A DNA stretch of 11,311 bases from Comamonadaceae bacterium. Its GTDB lineage: Bacteria > Pseudomonadota > Gammaproteobacteria > Burkholderiales > Burkholderiaceae_C. Each line of letters opens with the position of its first letter. Position 1 is the first letter of the stretch. Below the pieces are notes generated by a model, which was not told the DNA's origin, did no database searches, and saw nothing but the letters and a program-made list of their open reading frames with translations. A program made the translations under genes and the position numbers. The stretch lies in NCBI GenBank assembly GCA_947374505.1, contig CANCCE010000080.1, positions 1 through 11,311 of the forward strand. The letters run 5' to 3'. Of the stretch, positions 1 to 5,717 are shown piece by piece.

Positions 1-41
1 TTTATCAAGCCCACCGCCGTTAGGTTTCATACCGAGGGCTC

Positions 42-56
42 CTGCACACTGTGCAG
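42..56 (+). repeat. Inverted repeat in the rpsD leader
   Basis: CTGCACA-C-TGTGCAG is a perfect 7-base inverted repeat around one central base. As RNA it would form a 6-bp stem (CTGCAC/GTGCAG) with a 3-base loop, ending about ten bases before the AAAGGAAAA ribosome binding site of rpsD. Bases 1-78 show no coding sequence and appear to be the spacer between the preceding alpha-operon gene (normally rpsK) and rpsD. S4 is a known translational repressor in Escherichia coli, but its target there is the rpsM leader, so an autoregulatory role here is only a guess. Confidence 0.4.
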
Positions 57-78
57 CAGATGACAAAAGGAAAATCAA

Positions 79-702
79 GTGGCACGCTACCTAGGCCCCA
101 AGGCTAAACTCTCCCGCCGTGAAGGCACTGACTTGTTCCTCAAGAGCGCGCGACGCGCGATTGGTGACAAGGCTAAATTTGATTCGAAGCCAGGCCAGCA
201 CGGTCGCACTTCGGGTATGCGCACGTCGGACTACGGTCTGCAACTGCGCGAAAAGCAGAAGGTCAAGCGCATGTACGGCGTGCTCGAAAAGCAGTTCCGC
301 CGTTACTTCGAAGAAGCTGATCGCCGCAAGGGCAATACCGGTGCCAACCTCTTGTTCCTGTTGGAATGCCGCCTGGACAACGTTGTTTATCGCATGGGCT
401 TCGGCTCAACCCGCGCTGAAGCACGTCAGTTGGTGTCGCACAAAGCGATCACCGTCAACGGTCATTCAGTGAATATTCCTTCGTACTTGGTAAAAACAGG
501 TGACGTGGTGGGTGTTCGCGAGAAGTCCAAGAAACAAAACCGCGTTCTTGAAGCACTGCAGTTGGCCCAACAAGTTGGTATGCCAGCTTGGGTAGATGTC
601 AGCATCGACAAAGGCGAAGGCATTTTCAAGAAAGTGCCTGATCGTGATGAATTTGCAGCCGATGTCAATGAATCGTTGATCGTCGAACTGTATTCACGTT
701 AA
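79..702 (+). CDS. rpsD: 30S ribosomal protein S4
   Basis: This is the primary 16S rRNA-binding protein of the small subunit that nucleates assembly of the 30S body; in enterobacteria it also represses its own operon. It has 207 residues, against 206 in E. coli, and aligns along its whole length. The N-terminal domain (about 1-95) carries [16 protein letters not shown] and the PGQHGR and [14 protein letters not shown] blocks. The S4 RNA-binding domain (about 97-160) carries [20 protein letters not shown] and [11 protein letters not shown]. The protein ends in LIVELYSR. The N-terminal region has no zinc-binding Cys cluster, so it is the Cys-free form. The start is GTG at 79, supported by AAAGGAAAA at 66-74 and by the universal [16 protein letters not shown] beginning. 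It lies upstream of rpoA with a 106-base spacer, the usual alpha-operon order. Confidence 0.99.
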   Translation: MARYLGPKAKLSRREGTDLFLKSARRAIGDKAKFDSKPGQHGRTSGMRTSDYGLQLREKQKVKRMYGVLEKQFRRYFEEADRRKGNTGANLLFLLECRLDNVVYRMGFGSTRAEARQLVSHKAITVNGHSVNIPSYLVKTGDVVGVREKSKKQNRVLEALQLAQQVGMPAWVDVSIDKGEGIFKKVPDRDEFAADVNESLIVELYSR

Positions 703-724
703 CTTGACGCTAATTTTCCCCGTT

Positions 725-751
725 CCTGAGCTCGGTATGTCCGTGTTCAGG
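725..751 (+). repeat. Hairpin between rpsD and rpoA
   Basis: Arm CCTGAGCTCGG (725-735) pairs with CCGTGTTCAGG (741-751). This gives seven pairs including one G-T wobble, one T-T mismatch and three more pairs, around the loop TATGT. No T-run follows it, so it does not look like a standard intrinsic terminator. It lies 22 bases after the rpsD stop and 57 bases before the rpoA start, so it probably folds in the polycistronic mRNA. It could be a processing or stability element or a protein-binding site; the sequence does not say which. Confidence 0.5.
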
Positions 752-808
752 TCTGCTTCACCCGGCCTTATCGGCGTAACGAGCTGAGGGTATTGAGAGG
801 AAGAATAT

Positions 809-1798
809 ATGCAAACCAATCTACTAAAACCAAAAACAATCAACGTTGAGCAGTTGTCTGCCAACCGCGCCAAAGTTACTTTGGAACCCTTCGAGCGCGG
901 CTACGGTCACACCTTGGGCAATGCCCTGCGTCGCGTTTTGTTGTCGTCCATGGTTGGCCATGCCGCCACGGAAGTGACTATCGCAGGCGTCTTGCATGAG
1001 TACTCGTCGATTGATGGTGTGCAGGAAGATGTTTTGAACATTTTGCTGAACCTCAAAGGCGTGGTGTTCAAATTGCATAATCGCGATGAAGTCACCCTGA
1101 GTCTGCGCAAAGACGGTGAAGGCCCTGTCACTGCGGCTGACATTCAGACACCGCACGATGTTGAAATCATCAACCCTGAACACGTCATCGTCAATTTGTC
1201 GCATGGCGGCAAGATCGACATGCAGATCAAGGTTGAAAATGGCCGTGGTTATGTGCCTGGAACGATGCGTCGCTATGGCGATGAGTCGACCAAGTCTATT
1301 GGCCGCATTGTGCTGGATGCTTCTTTCTCGCCTGTCAAGCGCGTGAGCTACACAGTTGAGAGCGCCCGGGTTGAGCAGCGTACTGATTTGGACAAATTAG
1401 TTCTTGAAATCGAAACCAACGGTGCTGTGACTGCAGAAGATGCCGTCCGCGCTTCAGCCAAGATTTTGGTTGAGCAGCTGGCTGTATTCGCCCAACTCGA
1501 AGGCAATGAGTTGGCCGCATTTGATGCGCCAGTTCAACGCAGTTCCCAGCAGTTCGATCCGATACTGTTGCGTCCAGTGGATGAACTTGAACTCACAGTT
1601 CGTTCTGCTAACTGCCTGAAGGCCGAGAACATTTACTACATCGGCGATCTGATTCAGCGCACCGAGAATGAACTTCTCAAAACGCCGAACCTGGGTCGCA
1701 AGTCGCTCAACGAAATCAAGGAAGTGCTGGCATCCCGCGGCCTGACCTTGGGCATGCGCCTCGAAAGCTGGCCACCGGCTGGCCTCGACAAGCGTTAA
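809..1798 (+). CDS. rpoA: DNA-directed RNA polymerase subunit alpha
   Basis: The alpha subunit dimerises to start assembly of the core RNA polymerase (with beta, beta' and omega), and its C-terminal domain contacts UP-element DNA and activators. At 329 residues it equals the E. coli length and the numbering matches. The N-terminal domain (about 1-235) contains [24 protein letters not shown] (26-48, the dimer and beta-contact region) and the [13 protein letters not shown] block near 141-148. A linker at about 236-250 is followed by the C-terminal domain. There, the DNA-contact residues R265, N268, G296, K298, S299 and E302 are all present in [11 protein letters not shown] and [12 protein letters not shown]; position 297 is Arg instead of the E. 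coli Lys. The start is ATG 809 with GAGAGGAAG at 795-803. It is co-oriented with rpsD and rplQ in the alpha operon. Confidence 0.99.
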   Translation: MQTNLLKPKTINVEQLSANRAKVTLEPFERGYGHTLGNALRRVLLSSMVGHAATEVTIAGVLHEYSSIDGVQEDVLNILLNLKGVVFKLHNRDEVTLSLRKDGEGPVTAADIQTPHDVEIINPEHVIVNLSHGGKIDMQIKVENGRGYVPGTMRRYGDESTKSIGRIVLDASFSPVKRVSYTVESARVEQRTDLDKLVLEIETNGAVTAEDAVRASAKILVEQLAVFAQLEGNELAAFDAPVQRSSQQFDPILLRPVDELELTVRSANCLKAENIYYIGDLIQRTENELLKTPNLGRKSLNEIKEVLASRGLTLGMRLESWPPAGLDKR

Positions 1799-1806
1799 TT
1801 TGAAAA

Positions 1807-1853
1807 TGCCTCTTCAATGAGGCAGTGCACGGGCAGTACCTGATACGGCTGCC
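1807..1853 (+). repeat. Two small hairpins between rpoA and rplQ
   Basis: TGCCTC (1807-1812) pairs with GAGGCA (1819-1824) around a 6-base loop. GGCAG (1832-1836) pairs with CTGCC (1849-1853), with an inner CC/GG pair. Both lie between the rpoA stop and the rplQ ribosome binding site. An A-run, not a T-run, follows, so neither is a convincing terminator on the + strand. They probably only structure the intercistronic mRNA. Confidence 0.4.
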
Positions 1854-1885
1854 TGAATTAAAAAAAACTGGAAGGAAATAGCACC

Positions 1886-2287
1886 ATGCGCCACGGACAC
1901 GGACTACGTAAACTCAATCGCACCAGCTCACATCGCTTGGCGATGCTGCGCAACATGATGAACTCGCTGATTCAACATGAAGCCATCAAAACTACGCTGC
2001 CAAAAGCCAAAGAATTGCGCCGCGTTGTTGAGCCCATGATCACATTGGCTAAAAACCCGACGCTGGCCAACAAACGCCTTGCATTCGATCGTTTGCGCGA
2101 TCGCGACATGGTCGTTAAGCTTTTTGCAGAACTGGGCCCACGTTACAACACACGTCCAGGCGGCTACACACGGATCTTGAAAATGGGTTTCCGTGTTGGC
2201 GACAATGCGCCTATGGCTTTGGTTGAGTTGGTTGATCGTCCTGATGTTGACGAAAATGCAGCTGTAGCCGGCACAGCAGCTGAATAA
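1886..2287 (+). CDS. rplQ: 50S ribosomal protein L17
   Basis: L17 is a large-subunit protein that binds 23S rRNA near the peptide exit region; its gene normally closes the alpha operon. The N-terminal block [20 protein letters not shown] is nearly invariant in the family, followed by [34 protein letters not shown], and the C-terminal [16 protein letters not shown] and PMALVELVD. It has 133 residues, a few more than E. coli L17, with the excess in an acidic/alanine-rich tail ([12 protein letters not shown]). The ATG at 1886 is preceded by GAAGGAAAT. No terminator is visible before the tRNA gene that starts 20 bases after its stop, so read-through into the tRNA is likely. Confidence 0.98.
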   Translation: MRHGHGLRKLNRTSSHRLAMLRNMMNSLIQHEAIKTTLPKAKELRRVVEPMITLAKNPTLANKRLAFDRLRDRDMVVKLFAELGPRYNTRPGGYTRILKMGFRVGDNAPMALVELVDRPDVDENAAVAGTAAE

Positions 2288-2291
2288 CAGT

Positions 2292-2297
2292 TATAAT
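2292..2297 (+). promoter_or_regulatory. Possible -10 box for the tRNA-fMet gene
   Basis: A perfect TATAAT occurs four bases after the rplQ stop, ten bases ahead of the mature tRNA 5' end. This is a suitable distance for transcription starting a few bases before the tRNA. No good -35 hexamer is found 16-18 bases upstream, where the sequence is the 3' end of rplQ. It may be a weak internal promoter or chance AT-rich sequence. Confidence 0.35.
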
Positions 2298-2307
2298 AAT
2301 ATCTTAT

Positions 2308-2384
<77 letters not shown>

Positions 2385-2409
2385 AATTCCAGCCACTCAG
2401 GTTGGTTCC

Positions 2410-2437
2410 AAAAAGCCCACTTTTAAGTGGGCTTTTT
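2410..2437 (+). terminator. Intrinsic terminator after tRNA-fMet
   Basis: AAAAAGCCCACTT and AAGTGGGCTTTTT form a perfect 13-bp inverted repeat with only TT between the arms. The GC core is GCCCAC/GTGGGC and a T5 run ends the structure, continued by GTTGTT. It is placed to end the rplQ-tRNA transcript. Because of its A/T-symmetrical flanks it could also act on the opposite strand, but no - strand gene ends just to its right. Confidence 0.93.
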
Positions 2438-2492
2438 GTTGTCTGGGCGTACAAAGATAAAATGCCCTTTACCAGCATGATGAGGCGATTTC

Positions 2493-2777
2493 ATGCATTA
2501 CATCGCTACGCTCATGGCATGGCGGGCACAACAACAGTCAGAACTGCTGCTGTTGATACGACTCGGTAACCCTCCGCTGCGGGTCGTCATGGGTTTGGTG
2601 CATTATGTCGAGGCATTGCACTGCAGCTTGCTACCGACTTCTAAGAACATGCCCAAAGGTGTGATGGATATCCCCATCACACAGCACCAAATCGCTGCCA
2701 TTTGCGGTGTGTCCCGAACCTTGTTTTCTGAGTACCTCCATCACTTGGCTCGAGGCGGTTGGCTCAAGGTGCGCTAA
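2493..2777 (+). pseudogene. Crp/Fnr-type HTH fragment, sensor domain missing
   Basis: The 94-residue product resembles only the C-terminal part of a Crp/Fnr-family regulator. A helix-like stretch (about 16-45, SELLLLIRLGNPPLRVVMGL) resembles the dimer helix/linker. A winged-HTH follows (about 59-94), with DIPITQHQIAAICGVSRTLF matching the family's D-x-P-x-T-x-x-x-[LI]-A-x-x-x-G-V-S-R-x-x-[FV] pattern and then LARGGWLKVR. No cyclic-nucleotide-type beta-barrel domain is encoded: an in-frame stop lies at 2481 and the tRNA terminator just before. The frame stops at TAA (2775-2777) where relatives usually continue as R-Y-G; one base change would restore Tyr and then GGL. GAGG at 2482-2485 is a fair ribosome binding site, so a short DNA-binding peptide could still be made. 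It is probably a decayed regulator, with a real mini-HTH protein as the alternative. Confidence 0.6.
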
Positions 2778-2896
2778 GGCGGATTAGGGCCCTGTGGTTT
2801 TCCCCATTTGCTCTGCAAGCGCGTTCTTGGTTTGCATACGGAGGATTCAAACAGGGCGTTGTCCGAATCTATCTGCCGCAAGCCAACGCTACAAGT

Positions 2897-3646
2897 TCAC
2901 GCCGGCGCCTGAAATCCACCACCACGGTAAGTCAGCACCAAGGTATCCCGATAACCGTCTTCCGAGGCCCCCGCCGGTAAGATGGGCGTTGTTTCATGAA
3001 TCACGCGCTCGTCGTCCAGCAACAAGGCTGTCATCGGGTGATGCATGACAAAACGAAGTCCGTGCGGGCCATGCGCATCAAAGACCCGCGTTTCACCCCC
3101 TTTGACGCCGCTGCGTCCAACCAAGATCACCGCGACAAAATCCACGCCGTCACGGTGTGCCCCTTCAGGGGTGGGGCGGCCAACACCACCTGCGGTGTCT
3201 ATGCGAAACTGGTGTGCCTCAATGAACCACTCGCTGACGGGCTTAACTTTGCAAAACAAATGGCCGAGAGAGGTCAACAGGCTGATCCACAAAGGATCAT
3301 GAGCGATGTCCGGTTCGACCGGATCAAACCAGCGTTCGAAGCCACCGTGCAATGCGTTGTAATCAACAGGCTGCCAGTGCGCCCGGTGTGGCACAGGCTG
3401 TAAGGTTTGCGTTGAAAAATTTTGCACAAAACAGGCATGACGACGTTTGCGGTAGTGACCGCCATCGCGCAAATGGAGGTCAGGCGGCAGGCGATTCCAG
3501 GAATCGGCAAGCTTCGGCCAAAGCATTTTCCAATCTGCCCCATCCAGCGACAGTGCGGCCAGTAATTCGGTAGGTTGAAGTAAGCTCAAACCATCTTGGC
3601 TGAGTCCCTGGACGGCGGGTTTTTGAACTGAAGGAATAGTGAACAT
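2897..3646 (-). CDS. 2OG-Fe(II) dioxygenase, L-isoleucine-dioxygenase-like (PF10014 type)
   Basis: This is a predicted cytoplasmic non-haem iron, 2-oxoglutarate-dependent oxygenase. The 249-residue length fits the family that includes Bacillus thuringiensis L-isoleucine 4-hydroxylase. Visible motifs are DGGHYRKRRHACF (61-73, the conserved N-terminal block), EGAHRDGVDFV (161-171, giving the iron ligands H164 and D166), GGETRVFD (183-190), DERVIHETTPI (212-222, iron ligand H217) and YRDTLVLTYR (232-241, with R233 as the likely 2-oxoglutarate anchor). The complete His-x-Asp...His triad argues for an active enzyme. Characterised relatives hydroxylate free aliphatic amino acids; the substrate here is unknown. 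The ATG at 3646 has only a weak purine-rich site upstream. It is divergent from the DUF1840 gene, and no clear terminator was seen after it. Confidence 0.85.
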   Translation of the reverse strand: MFTIPSVQKPAVQGLSQDGLSLLQPTELLAALSLDGADWKMLWPKLADSWNRLPPDLHLRDGGHYRKRRHACFVQNFSTQTLQPVPHRAHWQPVDYNALHGGFERWFDPVEPDIAHDPLWISLLTSLGHLFCKVKPVSEWFIEAHQFRIDTAGGVGRPTPEGAHRDGVDFVAVILVGRSGVKGGETRVFDAHGPHGLRFVMHHPMTALLLDDERVIHETTPILPAGASEDGYRDTLVLTYRGGGFQAPA

Positions 3647-3698
3647 AGGGGCTTATTTTCCAGTATTGCCGCATCGCTGCCCCCAAATGGATGAATGC

Positions 3699-3712
3699 CC
3701 CATTACGATGGG
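3699..3712. promoter_or_regulatory. Inverted repeat in the divergent spacer
   Basis: CCCAT-TACG-ATGGG is a perfect 5-bp inverted repeat in the 105-base region between the divergent oxygenase and DUF1840 starts. Its position is suitable for a shared operator, but it is short and could be chance. No convincing -35/-10 pair could be assigned for either gene here. Confidence 0.25.
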
Positions 3713-3751
3713 CGTCAAACAATCACCTATTCAAACTAAGCGACACAACTG

Positions 3752-4069
3752 ATGCTTTACAAATTCAAATCAAAAACAACCGGAGATCTGATCATGCTGG
3801 AGCCAAATGGCCAGCGTCTATTGGAGATTATCGGTAAAACCCCGGGTCCGACAGGTATTGTTCTGGCGGCACAAATGCCTGCTGCCATAGCCAGTCTGGA
3901 GGCAGCGATTGCACAAGAGAAAATGGAAAGCCAAGTTGCCACAGCTAAGCGTGACGGGGTTGACCGAGAGGGCGACAAGCTACTCAGTTTGCAGCAACGA
4001 GCCCTGCCTTTTATCGATATGCTCAAACGCTGCAGCAAGGACGGCAGCGATTTAGTCTGGGGTGTTTAG
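3752..4069 (+). CDS. DUF1840 domain-containing protein
   Basis: This small soluble protein of unknown function has 105 residues, the normal size for the family, which is common in Betaproteobacteria. The N-terminal block MLYKFKSKTTGDLIMLEPNG followed by RLLEIIGKTPGPTGI is the family signature. A helical Ala/Glu-rich middle (about 43-65, MPAAIASLEAAIAQEKM) and the C-terminal LLSLQQRALPFIDMLKRC follow. It has no signal peptide or membrane segment. The ATG at 3752 has only a poor ribosome binding site (AAGCG about 13 bases upstream), but the conserved beginning fixes the start. It stands alone, divergent from the oxygenase and convergent with the lipoprotein gene. Confidence 0.9.
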   Translation: MLYKFKSKTTGDLIMLEPNGQRLLEIIGKTPGPTGIVLAAQMPAAIASLEAAIAQEKMESQVATAKRDGVDREGDKLLSLQQRALPFIDMLKRCSKDGSDLVWGV

Positions 4070-4085
4070 GCTCGCAAAATGATGA

Positions 4086-4105
4086 CTGCGGCTATGCTGC
4101 CGCAG
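4086..4105. terminator. Shared hairpin between convergent genes
   Basis: CTGCGGC (4086-4092) and GCCGCAG (4099-4105) form a 7-bp GC-rich stem with the loop TATGCT. It lies 16 bases past the DUF1840 stop and 16 bases past the lipoprotein stop, where a bidirectional terminator is expected. The trailing T content is weak on both strands (CATTTT a few bases on for the - strand, GTTGGTT for the + strand), so termination may be partial. Confidence 0.5.
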
Positions 4106-4121
4106 AAAGCTGTTGGTTAAT

Positions 4122-4355
4122 TCAGCGCCAACCGCGGTGCCAACCCCGATTGGGGTGATGCCACCCCCACCCATAATTGGGGTGATGAAGCCACACATAA
4201 CCGGGCGCCGGCAACACATAGCTTGGCGCCATGTACACCACGCCCGGTGGTGGCCCGTAGCCGACGGGATAAGCTGGCCTCATCACGGCGGGCTGAACAA
4301 CGCAGCCGCAGAGTGTGGCCAACAAGATTACGCAGGCTGTGACTTTGATTGGCAT
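4122..4355 (-). CDS. Small His/Trp-rich lipoprotein, function unknown
   Basis: This 77-residue protein begins with a signal sequence ending in a probable lipobox: hydrophobic VILLATL, then L15-C16-G17-C18. C18 would be lipidated by Lgt after processing by signal peptidase II; Cys at the second lipobox position is atypical. The mature part is rich in Pro, Tyr and Gly. It ends in two copies of an HHPN-x-GW motif with a final WHRGWR, suggestive of metal or surface binding, though that is a guess. The motif copies come from an exact 12-base DNA repeat with a 27-base period (4149-4160 and 4176-4187). AAGGAGA just upstream of the ATG at 4355 is a strong ribosome binding site. A 16-bp hairpin lies 26 bases upstream. 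Similar short GWGWHHP proteins occur in Burkholderiales, to my recollection without assigned function. Confidence 0.8.
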   Translation of the reverse strand: MPIKVTACVILLATLCGCVVQPAVMRPAYPVGYGPPPGVVYMAPSYVLPAPGYVWLHHPNYGWGWHHPNRGWHRGWR

Positions 4356-4381
4356 GGCAAGTTCTCCTTGTGATGAACTGA

Positions 4382-4416
4382 ACGAGCTGTCTGCATCATT
4401 GATGCAGACAGCTCGT
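4382..4416. repeat. Perfect 16-bp hairpin in the lipoprotein leader
   Basis: ACGAGCTGTCTGCATC (4382-4397) and its exact complement GATGCAGACAGCTCGT (4401-4416) flank the 3-base loop ATT. On the - strand it lies between the end of the upstream receptor gene and the ribosome binding site of the lipoprotein gene, about 15 bases before AAGGAGA. Neither side has a T-run, so it does not look like an ordinary intrinsic terminator. It may be an mRNA stabiliser or translation-control element of the lipoprotein leader, a dyad bound by a protein, or a miniature palindromic repeat. Confidence 0.85.
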
Positions 4417-4437
4417 ATTCAACGCGTCAGGTCACTA

Positions 4438-4452
4438 TGCCGACGACCGGCA
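4438..4452. repeat. Short inverted repeat
   Basis: TGCCG-ACGAC-CGGCA is a perfect 5-bp inverted repeat between the 16-bp hairpin and the receptor terminator. With its neighbours it makes three hairpins in about 120 bases. Nothing shows an independent function. Confidence 0.3.
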
Positions 4453-4457
4453 CAGAT

Positions 4458-4502
4458 GAAATAAATAACGGCATGCAAGCTTCAGCGGCAAGACTTCATG
4501 CC
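4458..4502 (-). terminator. Probable terminator of the downstream Bug receptor gene
   Basis: Read on the - strand, GGCATG (4502-4497) and CATGCC (4475-4470) pair. They are extended by two 3-bp helices (CTT/AAG and AAG/CTT) separated by single-base bulges, for 12 bp in all. The T-rich tail GTTATTTATTTC follows. It begins 18 bases after the receptor stop codon. The bulges and interrupted T-tract make it weaker than the terminator at 5664-5703. Confidence 0.55.
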
Positions 4503-4520
4503 CGCCAAAGGGGTCTGTTG

Positions 4521-5552
4521 TCAGTCGATCTTGGCGCCTGAGACCTTCACCACCTTGGCCCATTTGGCAGTTTCTGACTCAATGAGTTTGACAAATTCCT
4601 GCGGCGTGTTGCCGCTGGGGATCGCGCCCTGGAGCATCAGTTTTTCTTTGATGGCGGGCGTGTTCAGTGACTTCGCCACTTCATGTTGAATGCGGCTGAC
4701 GATGTCTGGCGGTGTGCCCGCTGGCGCCAACAAGCCAAACCAGCTGCTGGCTTCAAAGCCTTTGAGCTTGGCGGCTTCCTCGACTGTCGGAACGTCCGGC
4801 AAAACGGCTGAACGCTGACTACTGGTGACCGCAAAAGCTTTCAGCTTGCCGCTCTTGATATGTTGCAAAGACGACGGTAGGTTGTCAAACATCACGTCTG
4901 TGTTGCCGGCCACGAGGTCGAGCAACGCAGGGCTGGAACCACGGTAAGGAAAGTGAACCATGAAGGTACCGGTCATGCTTTTGAAAAGCTCACCAGCCAT
5001 GTGAATCGAGGTGCCATTGCCGCTGGAGGCCATGTTCAGCTTACCTGGATTCGCCTTGGCGTACTGGATGAAGTCGGGCACGCTGTTGATGCCCAGCGCG
5101 CGTGCTTTTTCAGCATTCATGACCATCACATTGGGGACGCCCGCGACCATCGTAATGGGTGCGAAATCTTTGATCGGGTCAAACGGCATCTTGGAGTAAA
5201 GCGACTGGTTGATGCCGTGCGTGCCAACCGTGCCCATCAGGAGGGTGTAGCCGTCAGCGGGTGATTTGGCCACGATGTCGGCGCCGATATTGCCGCCGGC
5301 ACCGCCGCGATTTTCAATGACAAAAGCTTGGCCAAAGGCCTTGGACAGCTCCGGTGCGATAGCCCGTGCCAGGATGTCAGTGGTACCGCCGGCCGCGAAC
5401 GGGACAACGATTTTGACGGGCTTGGTGGGCCAGGTCGATTGAGCGAGGGATGGCAGGGCCAGCAACGCAGAAAAGGCTGTGACACTGACAAGTCCCAGTG
5501 TGCTGCTCATGGCGCGGATAAGCGTTCGCCGCTGTGTTGATTTCAATGACAT
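4521..5552 (-). CDS. Bug/TctC-family periplasmic solute receptor (downstream copy)
   Basis: This is a predicted periplasmic receptor of the tripartite tricarboxylate transporter family, which binds small carboxylates or related solutes. It has 343 residues, slightly longer than usual because of a long leader. The leader has twin Arg (QRRTLIRAM, 7-15), a hydrophobic stretch and a likely cleavage near SLAQ (35-38). Sec export is most likely; a Tat route is possible. Family motifs are [19 protein letters not shown] (45-63), [22 protein letters not shown] (80-101), [17 protein letters not shown] (200-216), [12 protein letters not shown] (237-248) and [13 protein letters not shown] (273-285). AGAGGT precedes the ATG at 5552. 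No TctA or TctB membrane subunit is in the window, so it is an orphan receptor here. It is separated by a terminator from the second receptor gene, so it probably has its own promoter. Confidence 0.92.
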   Translation of the reverse strand: MSLKSTQRRTLIRAMSSTLGLVSVTAFSALLALPSLAQSTWPTKPVKIVVPFAAGGTTDILARAIAPELSKAFGQAFVIENRGGAGGNIGADIVAKSPADGYTLLMGTVGTHGINQSLYSKMPFDPIKDFAPITMVAGVPNVMVMNAEKARALGINSVPDFIQYAKANPGKLNMASSGNGTSIHMAGELFKSMTGTFMVHFPYRGSSPALLDLVAGNTDVMFDNLPSSLQHIKSGKLKAFAVTSSQRSAVLPDVPTVEEAAKLKGFEASSWFGLLAPAGTPPDIVSRIQHEVAKSLNTPAIKEKLMLQGAIPSGNTPQEFVKLIESETAKWAKVVKVSGAKID

Positions 5553-5663
5553 GAAGACCTCTTTTTGATGACGAATAACATGATGATAGAGACCTCTGGG
5601 TTGTACAGCGAAGCGACTTGCCTTGTGAATGGGATTACCCGTATTCTGCAGTTTTCTATGGGC

Positions 5664-5703
5664 AAAAAAAACCGCCTGACCCCGAAGGACTCAAGCGGTT
5701 TTT
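5664..5703 (-). terminator. Intrinsic terminator of the upstream Bug receptor gene
   Basis: On the - strand AAAAACCGC (5703-5695) pairs with GCGGTTTTT (5675-5667). The inner part can pair further (TTGA with TCAG, then CC/GG) and is capped by a C-TTCG-G tetraloop. A run of eight T residues ends the structure. It lies 14 bases after the stop codon of the 5718-6704 gene, so that transcript should end here and the next receptor gene needs its own promoter. Confidence 0.93.
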
Positions 5704-5717
5704 CAGCGCAGACCGGC

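Noticed and set aside
704..709. TTGACG after rpsD as a -35 box for rpoA
   Set aside because: No acceptable -10 hexamer lies 16-18 bases downstream.
2856..2889. GCGTTG/CAACGC inverted repeat downstream of the oxygenase gene as a terminator
   Set aside because: The stem is only 6 bp with a 22-base loop, and only a short TTT follows, so it is not convincing.
2996..3403. A 135-codon open frame on the + strand opposite the oxygenase gene
   Set aside because: The oxygenase frame has a full set of family motifs; the antisense product has none.
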